Assembly (NCBI GenBank): GCA_017460395.1
Contig: JAFUBA010000203.1
Coordinates: 45,767 to 109,766 of the forward strand
DNA: 64,000 nucleotides
From: Clostridia bacterium
Lineage (GTDB): Bacteria; Bacillota; Clostridia; Christensenellales; Aristaeellaceae
Direction of reading: 5' to 3'
Both the position numbers and the translations under genes were made by a program. The notes beneath the pieces were generated by a model, which worked only from the letters and a program-made list of their open reading frames with translations, searched no databases and had not been told where the DNA came from. Below are positions 53,669-62,309 of the stretch, one piece after another; within the stretch, counting starts at the first letter, position 1, and each line of letters opens with the position of its first letter.

Positions 53669-54937
53669 ATGGCGCTCAACCATCAGCAGGAGGAAGTGCT
53701 GACCCGGCTTCTTGACAAGTGGGAGCGCACAAAGGAGTGCAGATCTTCCCTGCCTCCCGCCCGTGTGATCCGGCTCCTCCCGCAGGACGTGATGAAAAAC
53801 TATCACGATGACGGTCTGGATCCCGACGATGTGAAACTGTTTCATCAGCATCTGGAAGACCTCCGGGAGGCCGGCTATGTGACGCTTCTGTGGGAGAAGG
53901 GCAGCGCGTATCACAGCGTGCTCAGGTCCATCGACCTGAATCCGTCTGCGCTGGATCGCGTCTACCAGGCCCTCGGGCGCGAGAATCTGGCCGCCAGAAC
54001 CCAGAGGGAGATCGACTGCCGGAAGGCACTCCTTGGAAAGTCTCCAATCACGGACCGCTTTCTCCTCCAGCAGATCGATCTTCTCTCCGATTTCAGGAAT
54101 CCGCAGTACACCAAAGAGGAAAACGAGGTGCTCGTCCCGCTCCTTCTCTTCATTCTCGAGAACAGGACAGAAATGATGGAGCGGGAACTGTCCATGCACC
54201 TGTTTGGAAACAGCAAGACCTTTGAAAGCTGGAAAAGCAGGGCATGCAGAATCCTTCGGACATTTGGGGATGACGATCTCCCGGAGGACATGTCCCCGAA
54301 GGATGAGCAGGACCTGCTCCTCTCAGAGCATCTGATCTATTCCAATCCCTCCTATGTCTACCTGAAGGGCCACTGCAGACTGGTCTTTGAGGGGGAGGAG
54401 GCCGTCACCCTCACAGGTGACACCCCCTTCGCCTTCTCATCCCAGGCCCTGTCCCGCCTGAAGGGCATCGAGATTCTGGACAGTACCCTCATGACCGTGG
54501 AAAACCTCACCAGCTATCACCGGATGCAGCTGACGGATACCACGTTTGTGTATCTCGGCGGCTATCACAATTCCGCCAAGAGTGCCTTTCTCCGCCGCAT
54601 CGCGCAGGACCATCCCCGTCTTCGGTTTTTCCACTTCGGGGATCTGGACCCGGACGGCTTCATGATCCTGGAGCACCTGAAAAGAAAAACCGGCGTGGAC
54701 TTTCTTCCATGGCACATGGACGCAGAGGACCTTGTCAGGTACCAGCCTTACGAAAAGGAGCTGGAGGAACAGGACAGAAAAAAGCTCCGGACCCTCCTTG
54801 AAGAGGGAAAGTACATAGAGCCCCTCACCTGGATGCTGGAACATGGCAGAAAACTGGAGCAGGAGATCATCTCCTGGGATCTGTACGAGCAAAGGCAGCG
54901 TGCATCCATCGCCAAGAAAGAAGATGAAGAAACATGA
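53669..54937 (+). CDS. jetD: Wadjet system nuclease JetD (Toprim-like)
   Basis: The 422-residue protein has an N-terminal DNA-binding/arm region and a C-terminal Toprim-like domain. Glu278 lies in TVENLTSYH, and Asp325 and Asp327 in FGDLDPDG, the metal-binding acidic residues of topoisomerase-type nucleases. JetD cuts closed circular DNA captured by JetABC. AAAGGAC precedes the ATG. The final codons overlap the start of the following gene (ATGA). Confidence 0.9.
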   Translation: MALNHQQEEVLTRLLDKWERTKECRSSLPPARVIRLLPQDVMKNYHDDGLDPDDVKLFHQHLEDLREAGYVTLLWEKGSAYHSVLRSIDLNPSALDRVYQALGRENLAARTQREIDCRKALLGKSPITDRFLLQQIDLLSDFRNPQYTKEENEVLVPLLLFILENRTEMMERELSMHLFGNSKTFESWKSRACRILRTFGDDDLPEDMSPKDEQDLLLSEHLIYSNPSYVYLKGHCRLVFEGEEAVTLTGDTPFAFSSQALSRLKGIEILDSTLMTVENLTSYHRMQLTDTTFVYLGGYHNSAKSAFLRRIAQDHPRLRFFHFGDLDPDGFMILEHLKRKTGVDFLPWHMDAEDLVRYQPYEKELEEQDRKKLRTLLEEGKYIEPLTWMLEHGRKLEQEIISWDLYEQRQRASIAKKEDEET

Positions 54938-55902
54938 TGCCCATGAAGCAGCTGGCAGACAGGGCACTTCTCGCCCTTCTGTCCTCGCAGCGGCACTCCT
55001 GGGAACAGGGAGTCGCCATGCAGGCCGTGATGGACCTCAGAAGAATGGATCTGCTGATCCCCATGGCCTACGAATGCGCCAACCGCATTCGCCCGGACGG
55101 CCGCATCGCCAGCATGGGAGACGAGCACGCGTGCACGGATCCCGCCTCCTGCGGTCTTCCACTTATGGTCGCAGCGCGTGAGACCAGTGAGCCCTTTCTT
55201 TTCTGGGCGCTGCACAGGCTCCTGCGCTATATCCTTGAGGATGCGCCGAGGGCCGGGGACGGGACCGTCTTTCATCTGGACCACAGCCACGAAATCTGGG
55301 CGGACTCCGCCTATATGCTGCCGCCCTTCCTTGCCGCCATGGGATATGCTGACGAGGCCTGTCGGCAGTACTGGGGCATTGTCCATCGTCTTCAGAACGA
55401 GCAGGGACTGATCCGCCACATCTGGAATGAAGATCAGGCACAGGCTACGGACCCGGCACTCTGGGGCGTGGGCAACGGCTGGGTGCTGGCAGGGACGGTG
55501 CGGCTTCTGCAGCAGCTGCCTGAGGACCGGGAAGATCTTGCCTCTCCCCTTCGCCTCGAGCTTCTGCAGCTCCTGCAGGTGCTTCTCTCACATCTCCCTG
55601 AAAACAGACTCTTTCACAACATCCTCGATGACGAGCATTCCTTTCAGGAGACCAACCTGACCCAGATGGTTGCCTGGTCCATCCTTTGCGCCACGAAACA
55701 TCGGTTCCTGGACACTTCGTATCTCAAGACGGCCCACGCCCTCGCAGATGCCGTTGCCCCGCACGTCGACCGCTACGGCATCCTCCACGATGCCTGCGGC
55801 GCGCCCCGGTTCGACCGGGCAGGCATGGCACCTGAGGCCCAGGCCTTCCTGGTGATGCTCCTGTCAGAGCTCGATGCCGAATCACAGGGCCTCCACAGTT
55901 GA
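54934..55902 (+). CDS. GH105/GH88-like unsaturated glucuronyl or rhamnogalacturonyl hydrolase
   Basis: The 322-residue protein is an (alpha/alpha) barrel with the motifs of YteR-like hydrolases: EIWADSAYMLPPFLA (with the catalytic-type Asp) and DPALWGVGNGWVLAG in the middle. No signal peptide is present. The family removes the unsaturated sugar left by polysaccharide lyases. Its ATG overlaps the jetD stop, so it is translated with the Wadjet operon. Nearby sugar genes are not adjacent. It may simply be a passenger of the operon; I cannot exclude a role in the defence context. Confidence 0.78.
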   Translation: MMPMKQLADRALLALLSSQRHSWEQGVAMQAVMDLRRMDLLIPMAYECANRIRPDGRIASMGDEHACTDPASCGLPLMVAARETSEPFLFWALHRLLRYILEDAPRAGDGTVFHLDHSHEIWADSAYMLPPFLAAMGYADEACRQYWGIVHRLQNEQGLIRHIWNEDQAQATDPALWGVGNGWVLAGTVRLLQQLPEDREDLASPLRLELLQLLQVLLSHLPENRLFHNILDDEHSFQETNLTQMVAWSILCATKHRFLDTSYLKTAHALADAVAPHVDRYGILHDACGAPRFDRAGMAPEAQAFLVMLLSELDAESQGLHS

Positions 55903-55917
55903 CTGTGGAGGCCCTGT
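55884..55917 (+). terminator. Terminator of the Wadjet operon
   Basis: A perfect 15-bp stem (55884-55898 with 55903-55917) with loop TTGA overlaps the last coding bases and the stop codon of the GH105-like gene; TTTC follows. The next 240 bases (to 56158) hold no gene. Confidence 0.8.
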
Positions 55918-56158
55918 TTCATGGAATCTTCTCTTCCTTCACACGCTCTCGCCTGATCCGGCCTGCGAGGCACTGCAGACACCCCTCATTCAGCCATACG
56001 CGCACATGGAAGATTTCCTCCATGCCGCACGTGTCCCTGACGGCTGTATTCACGGTGACCCATGCAGGCCTTTTACCTTTGCTGACCGTTTCGCACTTTC
56101 GAGCGAGGCTTCACGTATCCTCAGAAGGCACCTTCTCTCCCGTGGCACCCGGCTTCCC

Positions 56159-56947
56159 TCAGTCTTTCCAGAGTTTCCACGGTGCATTCCCCTGCTGCCA
56201 CATCTTCTGGAGCATGTCATGCTCCCGCTTGGTGTCCATGCACTGCCAGAAGCCCTTGTGTGCGTAGCTCATCAATTCGCCCTCCGCTGCCAGGCGCTCC
56301 AGCGGTTCCCGCTCAAAGACCGTGTCATCCCCTTCAATATAGTCAAGGACTGCAGGGGTGAGCACCATGAAGCCTGCATTGATCGGTGCGCCGTCCCCGG
56401 CACTCTTTTCCCGGAAGGAATGCACCGCGTTGTCCCCGCCGATGTCCAGAACGCCCTTTTGCTGCTGAAGTGTCACCGAGGTCAGCGTGGCCTTTTTTCC
56501 GTGCTGCTCATGGAATTCGATCAGCTTGCCGATGTCCACATCGCACACACCGTCACCATAGGTCATCAGGAATGTCTCATTCCCGATGTAAGGACGGACC
56601 CTTCGGATTCTGCCGCCGGTCATTGTGTTCAGACCAGTGTCCACCACCGTAACCTTCCATGGCTCGGTATGCCGGTCATGGACGATCATGCGGCGCTCCG
56701 GACGTTCCTGGGTAAAGTCAAAGGTGATGTCCGATGTGTAAAGGAAGTAATCCGAGAACCACTGTTTGATCATGTGCTGCTTGTAACCGGCACAGATGAT
56801 GAATTCGTGGATCCCGAAGGAGGAATAGCCCTTCATGATGTGCCAGAGGATCGGCATGTTGCCGATCTCAATCATGGGCTTTGGCTTAAACTGGGACTCC
56901 TCGGAAAACCTGGTACCATAGCCGCCAGCAAGAATCACTGCCTTCAT
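56159..56947 (-). CDS. rfbF: Glucose-1-phosphate cytidylyltransferase
   Basis: The 262-residue nucleotidyltransferase has the signature AVILAGGYGTRFSEE at the N-terminus and the RfbF-type segments QFKPKPMIEIGNMPILWHIMK, YGDGVCDVDIG and GFWQCMDTKREHD. It makes CDP-glucose, the entry to CDP-dideoxy sugars. The following genes of that pathway (rfbG, rfbH) are not next to it, so its product may serve another glycan. ATG 56947 follows GGGGAG; a longer frame to 57007 overlaps the previous gene. Confidence 0.9.
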   Translation of the reverse strand: MKAVILAGGYGTRFSEESQFKPKPMIEIGNMPILWHIMKGYSSFGIHEFIICAGYKQHMIKQWFSDYFLYTSDITFDFTQERPERRMIVHDRHTEPWKVTVVDTGLNTMTGGRIRRVRPYIGNETFLMTYGDGVCDVDIGKLIEFHEQHGKKATLTSVTLQQQKGVLDIGGDNAVHSFREKSAGDGAPINAGFMVLTPAVLDYIEGDDTVFEREPLERLAAEGELMSYAHKGFWQCMDTKREHDMLQKMWQQGNAPWKLWKD

Positions 56948-56951
56948 ATGA

Positions 56952-57701
56952 TTAACTCCCCGCTCTCTGTGCCCGGGATCCCTCATCGCCCCTGCACGCA
57001 CACACAAAGTCCTGAAAGATTCTGCTGCTGTCCGGATCCTTCACGGGCATGAACTCCGGATGCCACTGAACCGCCTGGACCCACCGGTGATGTCGGCTGC
57101 GCACGCCCTCCACCAGCCCGTCCGGTGCCACCGCCGTCGCGCACAAATCCCCGGCCATCTCCCGGATGCCCTGGTGGTGATAGCTGTTGACCGGAAGTCT
57201 GTGTTTCCCCAGCAGCTTTTCCAGCCACTCGCCCTCCACCAGCGTCACCTCATGGTCCGGGGCATCGTACGGCTTTTGGCCGTGGTGCTGCACAGTAGAA
57301 TGCAGCTCCGTCGGAATATCCTGATACAGCGTGCCGCCAAGAAATACATTGAGCATCTGAAGACCTCTGCAGATGCCGAATACCGGCATGTCGCGCCGCA
57401 GCGCCTCCCCTAGAATGAACGCTTCCATGGCGTCCCGCGCAGGGCAGAGTTCGCCGCATGTATCCCGCTTTTCCTCCCCGTATCGTGCAGGATCCACATC
57501 CTGCCCGCCTGTCACCAGCACACCGTCCAGATGGTCCAGGAGCAAGGAAAGCACCTCGTGACTGTCCGTCAGGGGCAGGATCACCGGCGTGCCGCCGGCC
57601 GCTACGATGCCCTCCTGGTATCCCGGCAGCATCCAGATGCTCTGTTTTTCATCATCCCAAAGAGGAACCAGCCCGACGAGGGGCCTGCTGTCCTGTTTCA
57701 T
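56952..57701 (-). CDS. Class I glutamine amidotransferase-like hydrolase (PuuD family)
   Basis: The 249-residue protein has the oxyanion strand GGQDVDPARYGEE, the nucleophile motif FGICRGLQMLN and the C-terminal WHPEFM histidine/glutamate. This matches gamma-glutamyl-gamma-aminobutyrate hydrolase-like enzymes. It probably cleaves a gamma-glutamyl amide in the cytoplasm. ATG 57701 is preferred; an in-frame TTG at 57722 is possible. It starts 17 bases after the YkgJ-like gene and ends four bases before rfbF. Confidence 0.88.
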   Translation of the reverse strand: MKQDSRPLVGLVPLWDDEKQSIWMLPGYQEGIVAAGGTPVILPLTDSHEVLSLLLDHLDGVLVTGGQDVDPARYGEEKRDTCGELCPARDAMEAFILGEALRRDMPVFGICRGLQMLNVFLGGTLYQDIPTELHSTVQHHGQKPYDAPDHEVTLVEGEWLEKLLGKHRLPVNSYHHQGIREMAGDLCATAVAPDGLVEGVRSRHHRWVQAVQWHPEFMPVKDPDSSRIFQDFVCACRGDEGSRAQRAGS

Positions 57702-57718
57702 ACTGCTCACCCACAATT

Positions 57719-58255
57719 TCAAATGGCTTTCCCTGTCAGCTTTTCGCGGATCTCCCGGAGGTCCTCCTGCTCTTTCTTCAGGAGACGGAGAAAATCCGCC
57801 GTCTCATCATCTTCCATGAGCTGCCGTCCGACTTCCTCCACCACCATCCGGAAGTCTCCTCTCAGGCCGTCCACACCATCCCGGCTCAGGGGACAGACCG
57901 CACGGGCACGAAGATCCATCCGGGCAGCCATCTGCCCATCCTCATCCTCCAGCGGCAGAAGCGGAAACAGCCTGCAGGCAAGGGGGCGCTTCTCGCGCTC
58001 GCACCTGCCCTCACACACCAGGATCTTCCCCGCGGCCCCTTCCACGATCCGAAAGGCGGGATCATCCGCGTAGAATGCTTCTTCTCCCGGAAAGAGCAGC
58101 ATACCTGTCTCCTCGCCCGGCAGCGACCTGCAGCAGGCGGCGCCACATACTCGCCCGCAGTCCCGCTTCAGAGGCGTCAGATCCTGCAGCTTTTCGCGGC
58201 AGGCACGAAGCCGCTGCAGGCGCTTTTCCTGCGCTTCATCCTTCACAGAATGCAT
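57719..58255 (-). CDS. YkgJ-like cysteine-cluster protein
   Basis: The 178-residue protein has a metal-binding cysteine pattern: DCGRVCGAACCRS near residue 35 and CEGRCEREKRPLACRLFPL near residue 80, plus a later Cys. The YkgJ/COG0727 family is thought to chelate zinc or iron; its function is unsettled. Its start overlaps the end of the GNAT gene by 13 bases, and it ends close to the PuuD-like gene. Confidence 0.72.
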   Translation of the reverse strand: MHSVKDEAQEKRLQRLRACREKLQDLTPLKRDCGRVCGAACCRSLPGEETGMLLFPGEEAFYADDPAFRIVEGAAGKILVCEGRCEREKRPLACRLFPLLPLEDEDGQMAARMDLRARAVCPLSRDGVDGLRGDFRMVVEEVGRQLMEDDETADFLRLLKKEQEDLREIREKLTGKAI

Positions 58256-58713
58256 TCCATGCCCACCTTCTGCGGCTTCAGACCGCAGGATTCATAGAAT
58301 TTCTGTGCGGCGGTATTCAGGCTCCAGACGTTGAGCGTCACATTGTAGCAGCCCGCATCCTTTGCGAACTGCTTCACATACTCGTACAGCTCCCGTCCGA
58401 TATGCTGGCCCCGCATCTGCTCATCCACGCACAGATCGTCAATGTACAGTGTCCTGATATCACACATCAGCTGATCGTTCTCATACCCCTGGAAGATGCA
58501 GAAGGCGTAGCCCAGCACCTTATCCTCCCCGTCTGTCGCCACAAAGACCGGCCGCTGAGGATTCTGAAAGAGCTCCTCAAGCGTATCTGCAGTATACTTG
58601 GTGCCCGCCTTGAACAGGTCCGGCCGCCCGAGGTGGTGGACCATGTTGACCTGGTGGAGCAGCTCCATGACCCGGGGAATATCCTTATGTGAAGCCTTGC
58701 GAATGCTGTGCAT
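58243..58713 (-). CDS. GNAT-family N-acetyltransferase
   Basis: The 156-residue protein has the GNAT acetyl-CoA loop (MRGQHIGRELYEYVKQ) and the typical beta strands (YAFCIFQGYEN, YNVTLNVWSLN...FYESCGL). It transfers an acetyl group to an unknown amine. ATG 58713 is chosen; a TTG nine bases earlier is also possible. It is the first gene of a four-gene minus-strand operon. Confidence 0.88.
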   Translation of the reverse strand: MHSIRKASHKDIPRVMELLHQVNMVHHLGRPDLFKAGTKYTADTLEELFQNPQRPVFVATDGEDKVLGYAFCIFQGYENDQLMCDIRTLYIDDLCVDEQMRGQHIGRELYEYVKQFAKDAGCYNVTLNVWSLNTAAQKFYESCGLKPQKVGMECIL

Positions 58714-58826
58714 ATGTTTCAACTCATTTCATTTTACATGTTTTTCTGCCTGAATGCTGTTTCGCGCTCATCCTGTTGCAGCATAGCAAAGGGGTATAGC
58801 CTTGTCAAACTGCCTGTGCATGCTGG

Positions 58827-58855
58827 TTGACGTCATATACATGACATGCTAGCAT
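58827..58855 (+). promoter_or_regulatory. Predicted promoter of the MATE gene
   Basis: TTGACG (58827-58832) and TAGCAT (58850-58855) are separated by 17 bases. A small hairpin GCCGCC/GGCGGC (58863-58868 with 58872-58877) followed by CTTCTTT lies in the leader and could attenuate transcription. Confidence 0.55.
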
Positions 58856-58949
58856 AGCCCCCGCCGCCTGAGGCGGCCTTCTTTATGTGAAGGATGTTGC
58901 CCGCTTCTGTGTATCATCTCCCGGGAACATCCGGAAAGGATCATGCAGT

Positions 58950-60347
58950 ATGCAAAATCAGGAACGCTCCAAAATGCTGGGCACGATGCCCATGAGGGCG
59001 CTGGTGCCCAAAATCTCTGTCCCCGTCATGATGTCCATGCTGGTGCAGGCACTCTACAATGTCGTCGACTCCATCTTCGTGGCACGCTTCAGCCCCACCG
59101 GTCTCACGGCAGTCTCCCTGGCCTATCCCATTCAGATGCTGATGATCGCCCTGTCCACCGGCATGGGCGTAGGTATTTCCTCCCTGATCTCCCGCCGCCT
59201 TGGCGAGAAATCCTCCGATCAGGCACGTCTGGCCGCGTGGAACGGCCTGGCCATCCTGGTCTGCGGGAGTCTGTTGTTCACTGTGCTTGGTCTGTTCTTT
59301 GCCCCGGCATGCATGCGCCTGACGGTTTCCGACAACCTTGCCGGGGCAGAGGAGATCCGGCAGCTGGGCACCACCTACCTGTCCATTGTGTGCACCTTTT
59401 CCCTGGGGCTGTTCATGGCCATTCAGTTTGAGCGCATGCTCCAGTCCACGGGCAATACCATCCTTGCCATGGCGACGCAGATGGCCGGTGCCGTGACGAA
59501 CATCATCCTGGACCCCATCATGATCTTCGGTCTGCTGGGATGTCCCTCACTCGGTGTGGCCGGCGCTGCCATTGCGACCGTGATCGGCCAGTTTGTCTCC
59601 GCCATCCTGGGTTTGGTGCTGAATCAGAAGAAAAACCCTGAGCTGATCCTGCACGTGCGGGAATTTCATCTGAACCTCCAGCTCATCCGTCTGATCCTGG
59701 CCGTTGGCTTTCCAAGCACCATCATGCAGGCCATTTCCTCTGTCATGAACATCGGGATGAATGCCATTCTCTCCGGCTATGCAGAAGGCAATGCAGCCGT
59801 GAACGTTCTGAATGTGTACTTCAAGCTTCAGTCCTTCATCTTCATGCCGGTCTTTGGACTGTCCACCGGCCTGATCGCCATTGTAGGATACAATTTTGGT
59901 GCCCGGGACAGACAGCGGGTCTATGATGCCATCAAGGTGGCACTTCTGTACGCCCTTGTCATTATGCTGATAGGTACCCTCATATTCTGGACGATCCCGG
60001 GCCCGCTCATGAGTCTGTTTGAATCGGATGCGGATGCAGTTGTGACCGCTGCGATGAGCCGCATCGGCGTGCACGCCCTGAACATCATCTCCCTGTCCTT
60101 TCTCGCTGCAGCTGTCGGGATTATTCTCAGCAGCGTATATCAGGCAGTGGGCAAGGGACTGTACAGCCTGATCATGAGCGTGTGCCGCCAGTTGCTGGTG
60201 CTGCTGCCCGTGGCTTTCCTCATTTCCCGTCTTTCCCCGGATGTGGCACAGATCTGGTGGTGCTTTCCCATCTCGGAAGTCGTCTCCTGTGTGATCTGTC
60301 TCCTGCTGTATCGGAAGCTCGACCGCACCATGCTCGCCACACTCTGA
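58950..60347 (+). CDS. MATE-family multidrug/sodium exporter
   Basis: The 465-residue protein has about twelve membrane segments and the MATE repeat pattern: VPKISVPVMMSMLVQALYNVVDSIFVAR at the start and an equivalent half from about residue 230. It probably exports cationic compounds using a sodium or proton gradient. ATG 58950 follows AAAGGA; an in-frame extension to 58887 has no ribosome site and would carry non-conserved residues. It has its own promoter and terminator. Confidence 0.9.
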   Translation: MQNQERSKMLGTMPMRALVPKISVPVMMSMLVQALYNVVDSIFVARFSPTGLTAVSLAYPIQMLMIALSTGMGVGISSLISRRLGEKSSDQARLAAWNGLAILVCGSLLFTVLGLFFAPACMRLTVSDNLAGAEEIRQLGTTYLSIVCTFSLGLFMAIQFERMLQSTGNTILAMATQMAGAVTNIILDPIMIFGLLGCPSLGVAGAAIATVIGQFVSAILGLVLNQKKNPELILHVREFHLNLQLIRLILAVGFPSTIMQAISSVMNIGMNAILSGYAEGNAAVNVLNVYFKLQSFIFMPVFGLSTGLIAIVGYNFGARDRQRVYDAIKVALLYALVIMLIGTLIFWTIPGPLMSLFESDADAVVTAAMSRIGVHALNIISLSFLAAAVGIILSSVYQAVGKGLYSLIMSVCRQLLVLLPVAFLISRLSPDVAQIWWCFPISEVVSCVICLLLYRKLDRTMLATL

Positions 60348-60374
60348 CTTTCTGAAAATATCAGCTTTCATACC

Positions 60375-60411
60375 GCGCGGCGTCTGTCATATCAGACGCC
60401 GCGCAGTTTTT
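60375..60411 (+). terminator. Terminator of the MATE gene
   Basis: A perfect 12-bp GC-rich stem (60375-60386 with 60393-60404) with loop TCATAT is followed by AG and five T residues. Confidence 0.92.
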
Positions 60412-60461
60412 CTGATGACTCTCCCCGCCTTTCAGGTTTCTCGCTGCGCTTTACAGAGTCA

Positions 60462-60490
60462 TTGAAACCCGCCACTATGTGAGGTATACT
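60462..60490 (+). promoter_or_regulatory. Predicted promoter of the sigma/anti-sigma pair
   Basis: TTGAAA (60462-60467) and TATACT (60485-60490) are separated by 17 bases and precede the sigma gene by about 90 bases. It looks like a vegetative rather than an ECF-type promoter. Confidence 0.6.
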
Positions 60491-60580
60491 GCCTCTCACC
60501 ATTGACGATGAATACCCTGGGATTCCTGGTGCCTGCCTGAATAAACGATACACATCAGCAGGACCTAGAAAGACTCACCC

Positions 60581-61210
60581 ATGCAAATTCCGAACCTTCC
60601 CCAGATGCTTGAGATGAGCACCTGCGTTGTTCCGTTTTCCATCCTCATGATTGAGTTGGATGACGACCGCGCATTTCTTTCTGACCTGTATTTTCAGTAC
60701 AGATCAGTGATGTACCGAGCTGCTGCCCGCTATTTTAAAAATAATCCGGCCGAGATCGAAGAAGCCTTCTCAGATACACTTGAGCGCCTATGTAAATATT
60801 GCGACCATGTACGCACAATTCCTCAGAACAGGCTGCGCGCCTATCTTGTGAAAACGGTGGATAATGTCTGCCTGACGCGTCTGGCCGACATCCGGAAAGA
60901 AATGGATCACACGGCGTTTTCCATGGATCAGGAATGCGCGGAATCGCTGCCTGCCCATGAGGATGTCGTCGAAACCGTCCTGAGTCACTGCACCGTAGAA
61001 GAATTGTACCAGTATTTTGATCAGTTGAGCGAGAGAGACCAGTGGCTGATCCGAATGCGGTATGTCCATCAGATGAGCTATGCCGAAATGGCACAGATAT
61101 TGCATCTGAATGAAGGAACCGTTCGAACCGCACTGTCTCGTGCTAAGCAGCGTCTGGAAACCCTCATATTGCAGGACAAAAAAGATGACGGAAGCATGCA
61201 AAAAACATAA
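60581..61210 (+). CDS. ECF-type RNA polymerase sigma factor
   Basis: The 209-residue protein has sigma region 2 (FLSDLYFQYRSVMYRAAARYFKNN...AYLVKTVDNVCL) and region 4 with a helix-turn-helix (MSYAEMAQILHLNEGTVRTALSRAKQRLETL) and no region 3. The first 25 residues before region 2 are an unusual extension, and a start at a later Met is possible. It lies 20 bases before the anti-sigma-like gene, the usual pair order. Confidence 0.88.
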   Translation: MQIPNLPQMLEMSTCVVPFSILMIELDDDRAFLSDLYFQYRSVMYRAAARYFKNNPAEIEEAFSDTLERLCKYCDHVRTIPQNRLRAYLVKTVDNVCLTRLADIRKEMDHTAFSMDQECAESLPAHEDVVETVLSHCTVEELYQYFDQLSERDQWLIRMRYVHQMSYAEMAQILHLNEGTVRTALSRAKQRLETLILQDKKDDGSMQKT

Positions 61211-61230
61211 GCGGAAGGAGGCGGTTCATC

Positions 61231-61983
61231 ATGACATCACGTGAAAGTAACGATTCCTATCATAGCCTGCAGGATGCAGCATACACCTTTCTTGGTGAGA
61301 TGCTCCTGGAGCGCGACACCCGGCAATACATGAAAGAAGCAGAAGATTCCGGTGCAGACACGGAACTGATGACATCCTTCTTCAGGATGTATGATGCCGA
61401 GAATCTGAAGAAGATTGAGCGCTTCTGCCGCAGAAAACAGAAAACACAAGTAAAGCAGCTTTTTTTCCGGAGCCTGCAGATTGCGGCCGTCATCATCATT
61501 GTCCTGTTTTTGGCAGGCGGTGTTGCCATTGCTACGAATCAAACCATTCGCGTTCAACTTATGAAGATGCTCCTTCACGTGGAAAAAGAGTACACTGAGA
61601 TCCAACTGGTGGAAGACGAAACGACTTCTTTCGATGTGCCATCCGACTGGCAAGGCACCTGTTTTCCTTCATATATTCCGGACAACATGCAAATTGTTCA
61701 GCTACTGAGTGACGTGAATCACATCATGTATCGAGGAATAGATGACAAGTCTCTCAAGATCATATTCTCTGAACATGATAGCAATACTGGTGTTGCACTT
61801 GATACTGAGAATGCATCAGTACAACCCATCACAGTTCATGGTTATGATGGACATATCGCTGTGAAGGATAATAGATTTGCCATTTTCTGGACAGATGGGA
61901 TAAACTACTACATTCTACGCACTTGGAATCTGGGCGAAGATGTAACCATTCGGATTGCAGACAGCGTAAAACCGATTCCTTGA
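61231..61983 (+). CDS. Anti-sigma-type membrane protein with DUF4367-like outer domain
   Basis: The 250-residue protein has a cytoplasmic N-terminus (about 1-80), one membrane helix (83-101) and an outer domain from about 125 that resembles DUF4367 (DNMQIVQLLSDVNHIMYRG, then the C-terminal TDGINYYILRTWN). That layout, right after an ECF sigma gene with AAGGAGG before the ATG, supports an anti-sigma role: holding the sigma factor at the membrane until an outside signal. The 3' half is visibly more AT-rich than the genes before it. No strong terminator follows. Confidence 0.8.
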   Translation: MTSRESNDSYHSLQDAAYTFLGEMLLERDTRQYMKEAEDSGADTELMTSFFRMYDAENLKKIERFCRRKQKTQVKQLFFRSLQIAAVIIIVLFLAGGVAIATNQTIRVQLMKMLLHVEKEYTEIQLVEDETTSFDVPSDWQGTCFPSYIPDNMQIVQLLSDVNHIMYRGIDDKSLKIIFSEHDSNTGVALDTENASVQPITVHGYDGHIAVKDNRFAIFWTDGINYYILRTWNLGEDVTIRIADSVKPIP

Positions 61984-62074
61984 TTATTTTTTGTTGGTTT
62001 TTCGGATCGCATGTAACAAATCCGTTCCCTTTTCGGTTATATATAGTGAAGGATCAAAAAAAAGGAGGAGTATT

Positions 62075-62146
62075 ATGAACCAAATAAAGCGTTGTGTCAT
62101 TCTAGTTGCACTGATCCTCACATACACTAGTGCATTGTCGCAATGA
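62075..62146 (+). pseudogene. Start of a signal-peptide gene interrupted by the IS630 element
   Basis: After a strong AAAGGAGGAG site, an ATG at 62075 opens a frame (NQIKRCVILVALILTYTSAL) that looks like a signal peptide. It stops after 23 codons at 62144-62146, and the last codons lie inside the left terminal repeat of the insertion element. The rest of the host gene is presumably beyond the right end of the window. It would follow the sigma/anti-sigma pair and may have been part of that operon. Confidence 0.65.
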
Positions 62147-62160
62147 TATTTTTAGTTATT
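62131..62160 (+). repeat. Left terminal inverted repeat of the IS630 element
   Basis: TGCATTGTCGCAATGATATT and following bases pair with the right end at 63971-64000. It overlaps the end of the interrupted signal-peptide frame. Confidence 0.9.
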
Positions 62161-62204
62161 TTCGCTGCTTTGAGATGGCTTTTAATCGACTGAATTGGCG
62201 AATT

Positions 62205-62220
62205 TGTTTCACGTGAAACA
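62205..62220. promoter_or_regulatory. Perfect parS-like ParB/Spo0J binding palindrome inside the IS element
   Basis: TGTTTCACGTGAAACA is a perfect 16-bp palindrome and equals the bacterial parS consensus (TGTTNCACGTGAAACA) bound by ParB/Spo0J, which loads chromosome-segregation complexes near the origin. It lies between the left repeat and the accessory gene of the insertion element, in non-coding AT-rich sequence. The site is seen directly; binding is inference. Confidence 0.75.
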
Positions 62221-62309
62221 GTCGGTGTATCAACCAATTAATTGCTAATTAGACAGAAATATGCTAATATCCTCCCGGGCATCATACAACTTTTTAGAAG
62301 GAGGATATT

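Noticed and set aside
51962..54199. A 745-codon open frame on the minus strand, opposite jetC and jetD
   Set aside because: It has no ribosome site, its product has no recognisable domain, and it overlaps well-supported genes in a GC-rich strand where antisense frames stay open by codon bias.
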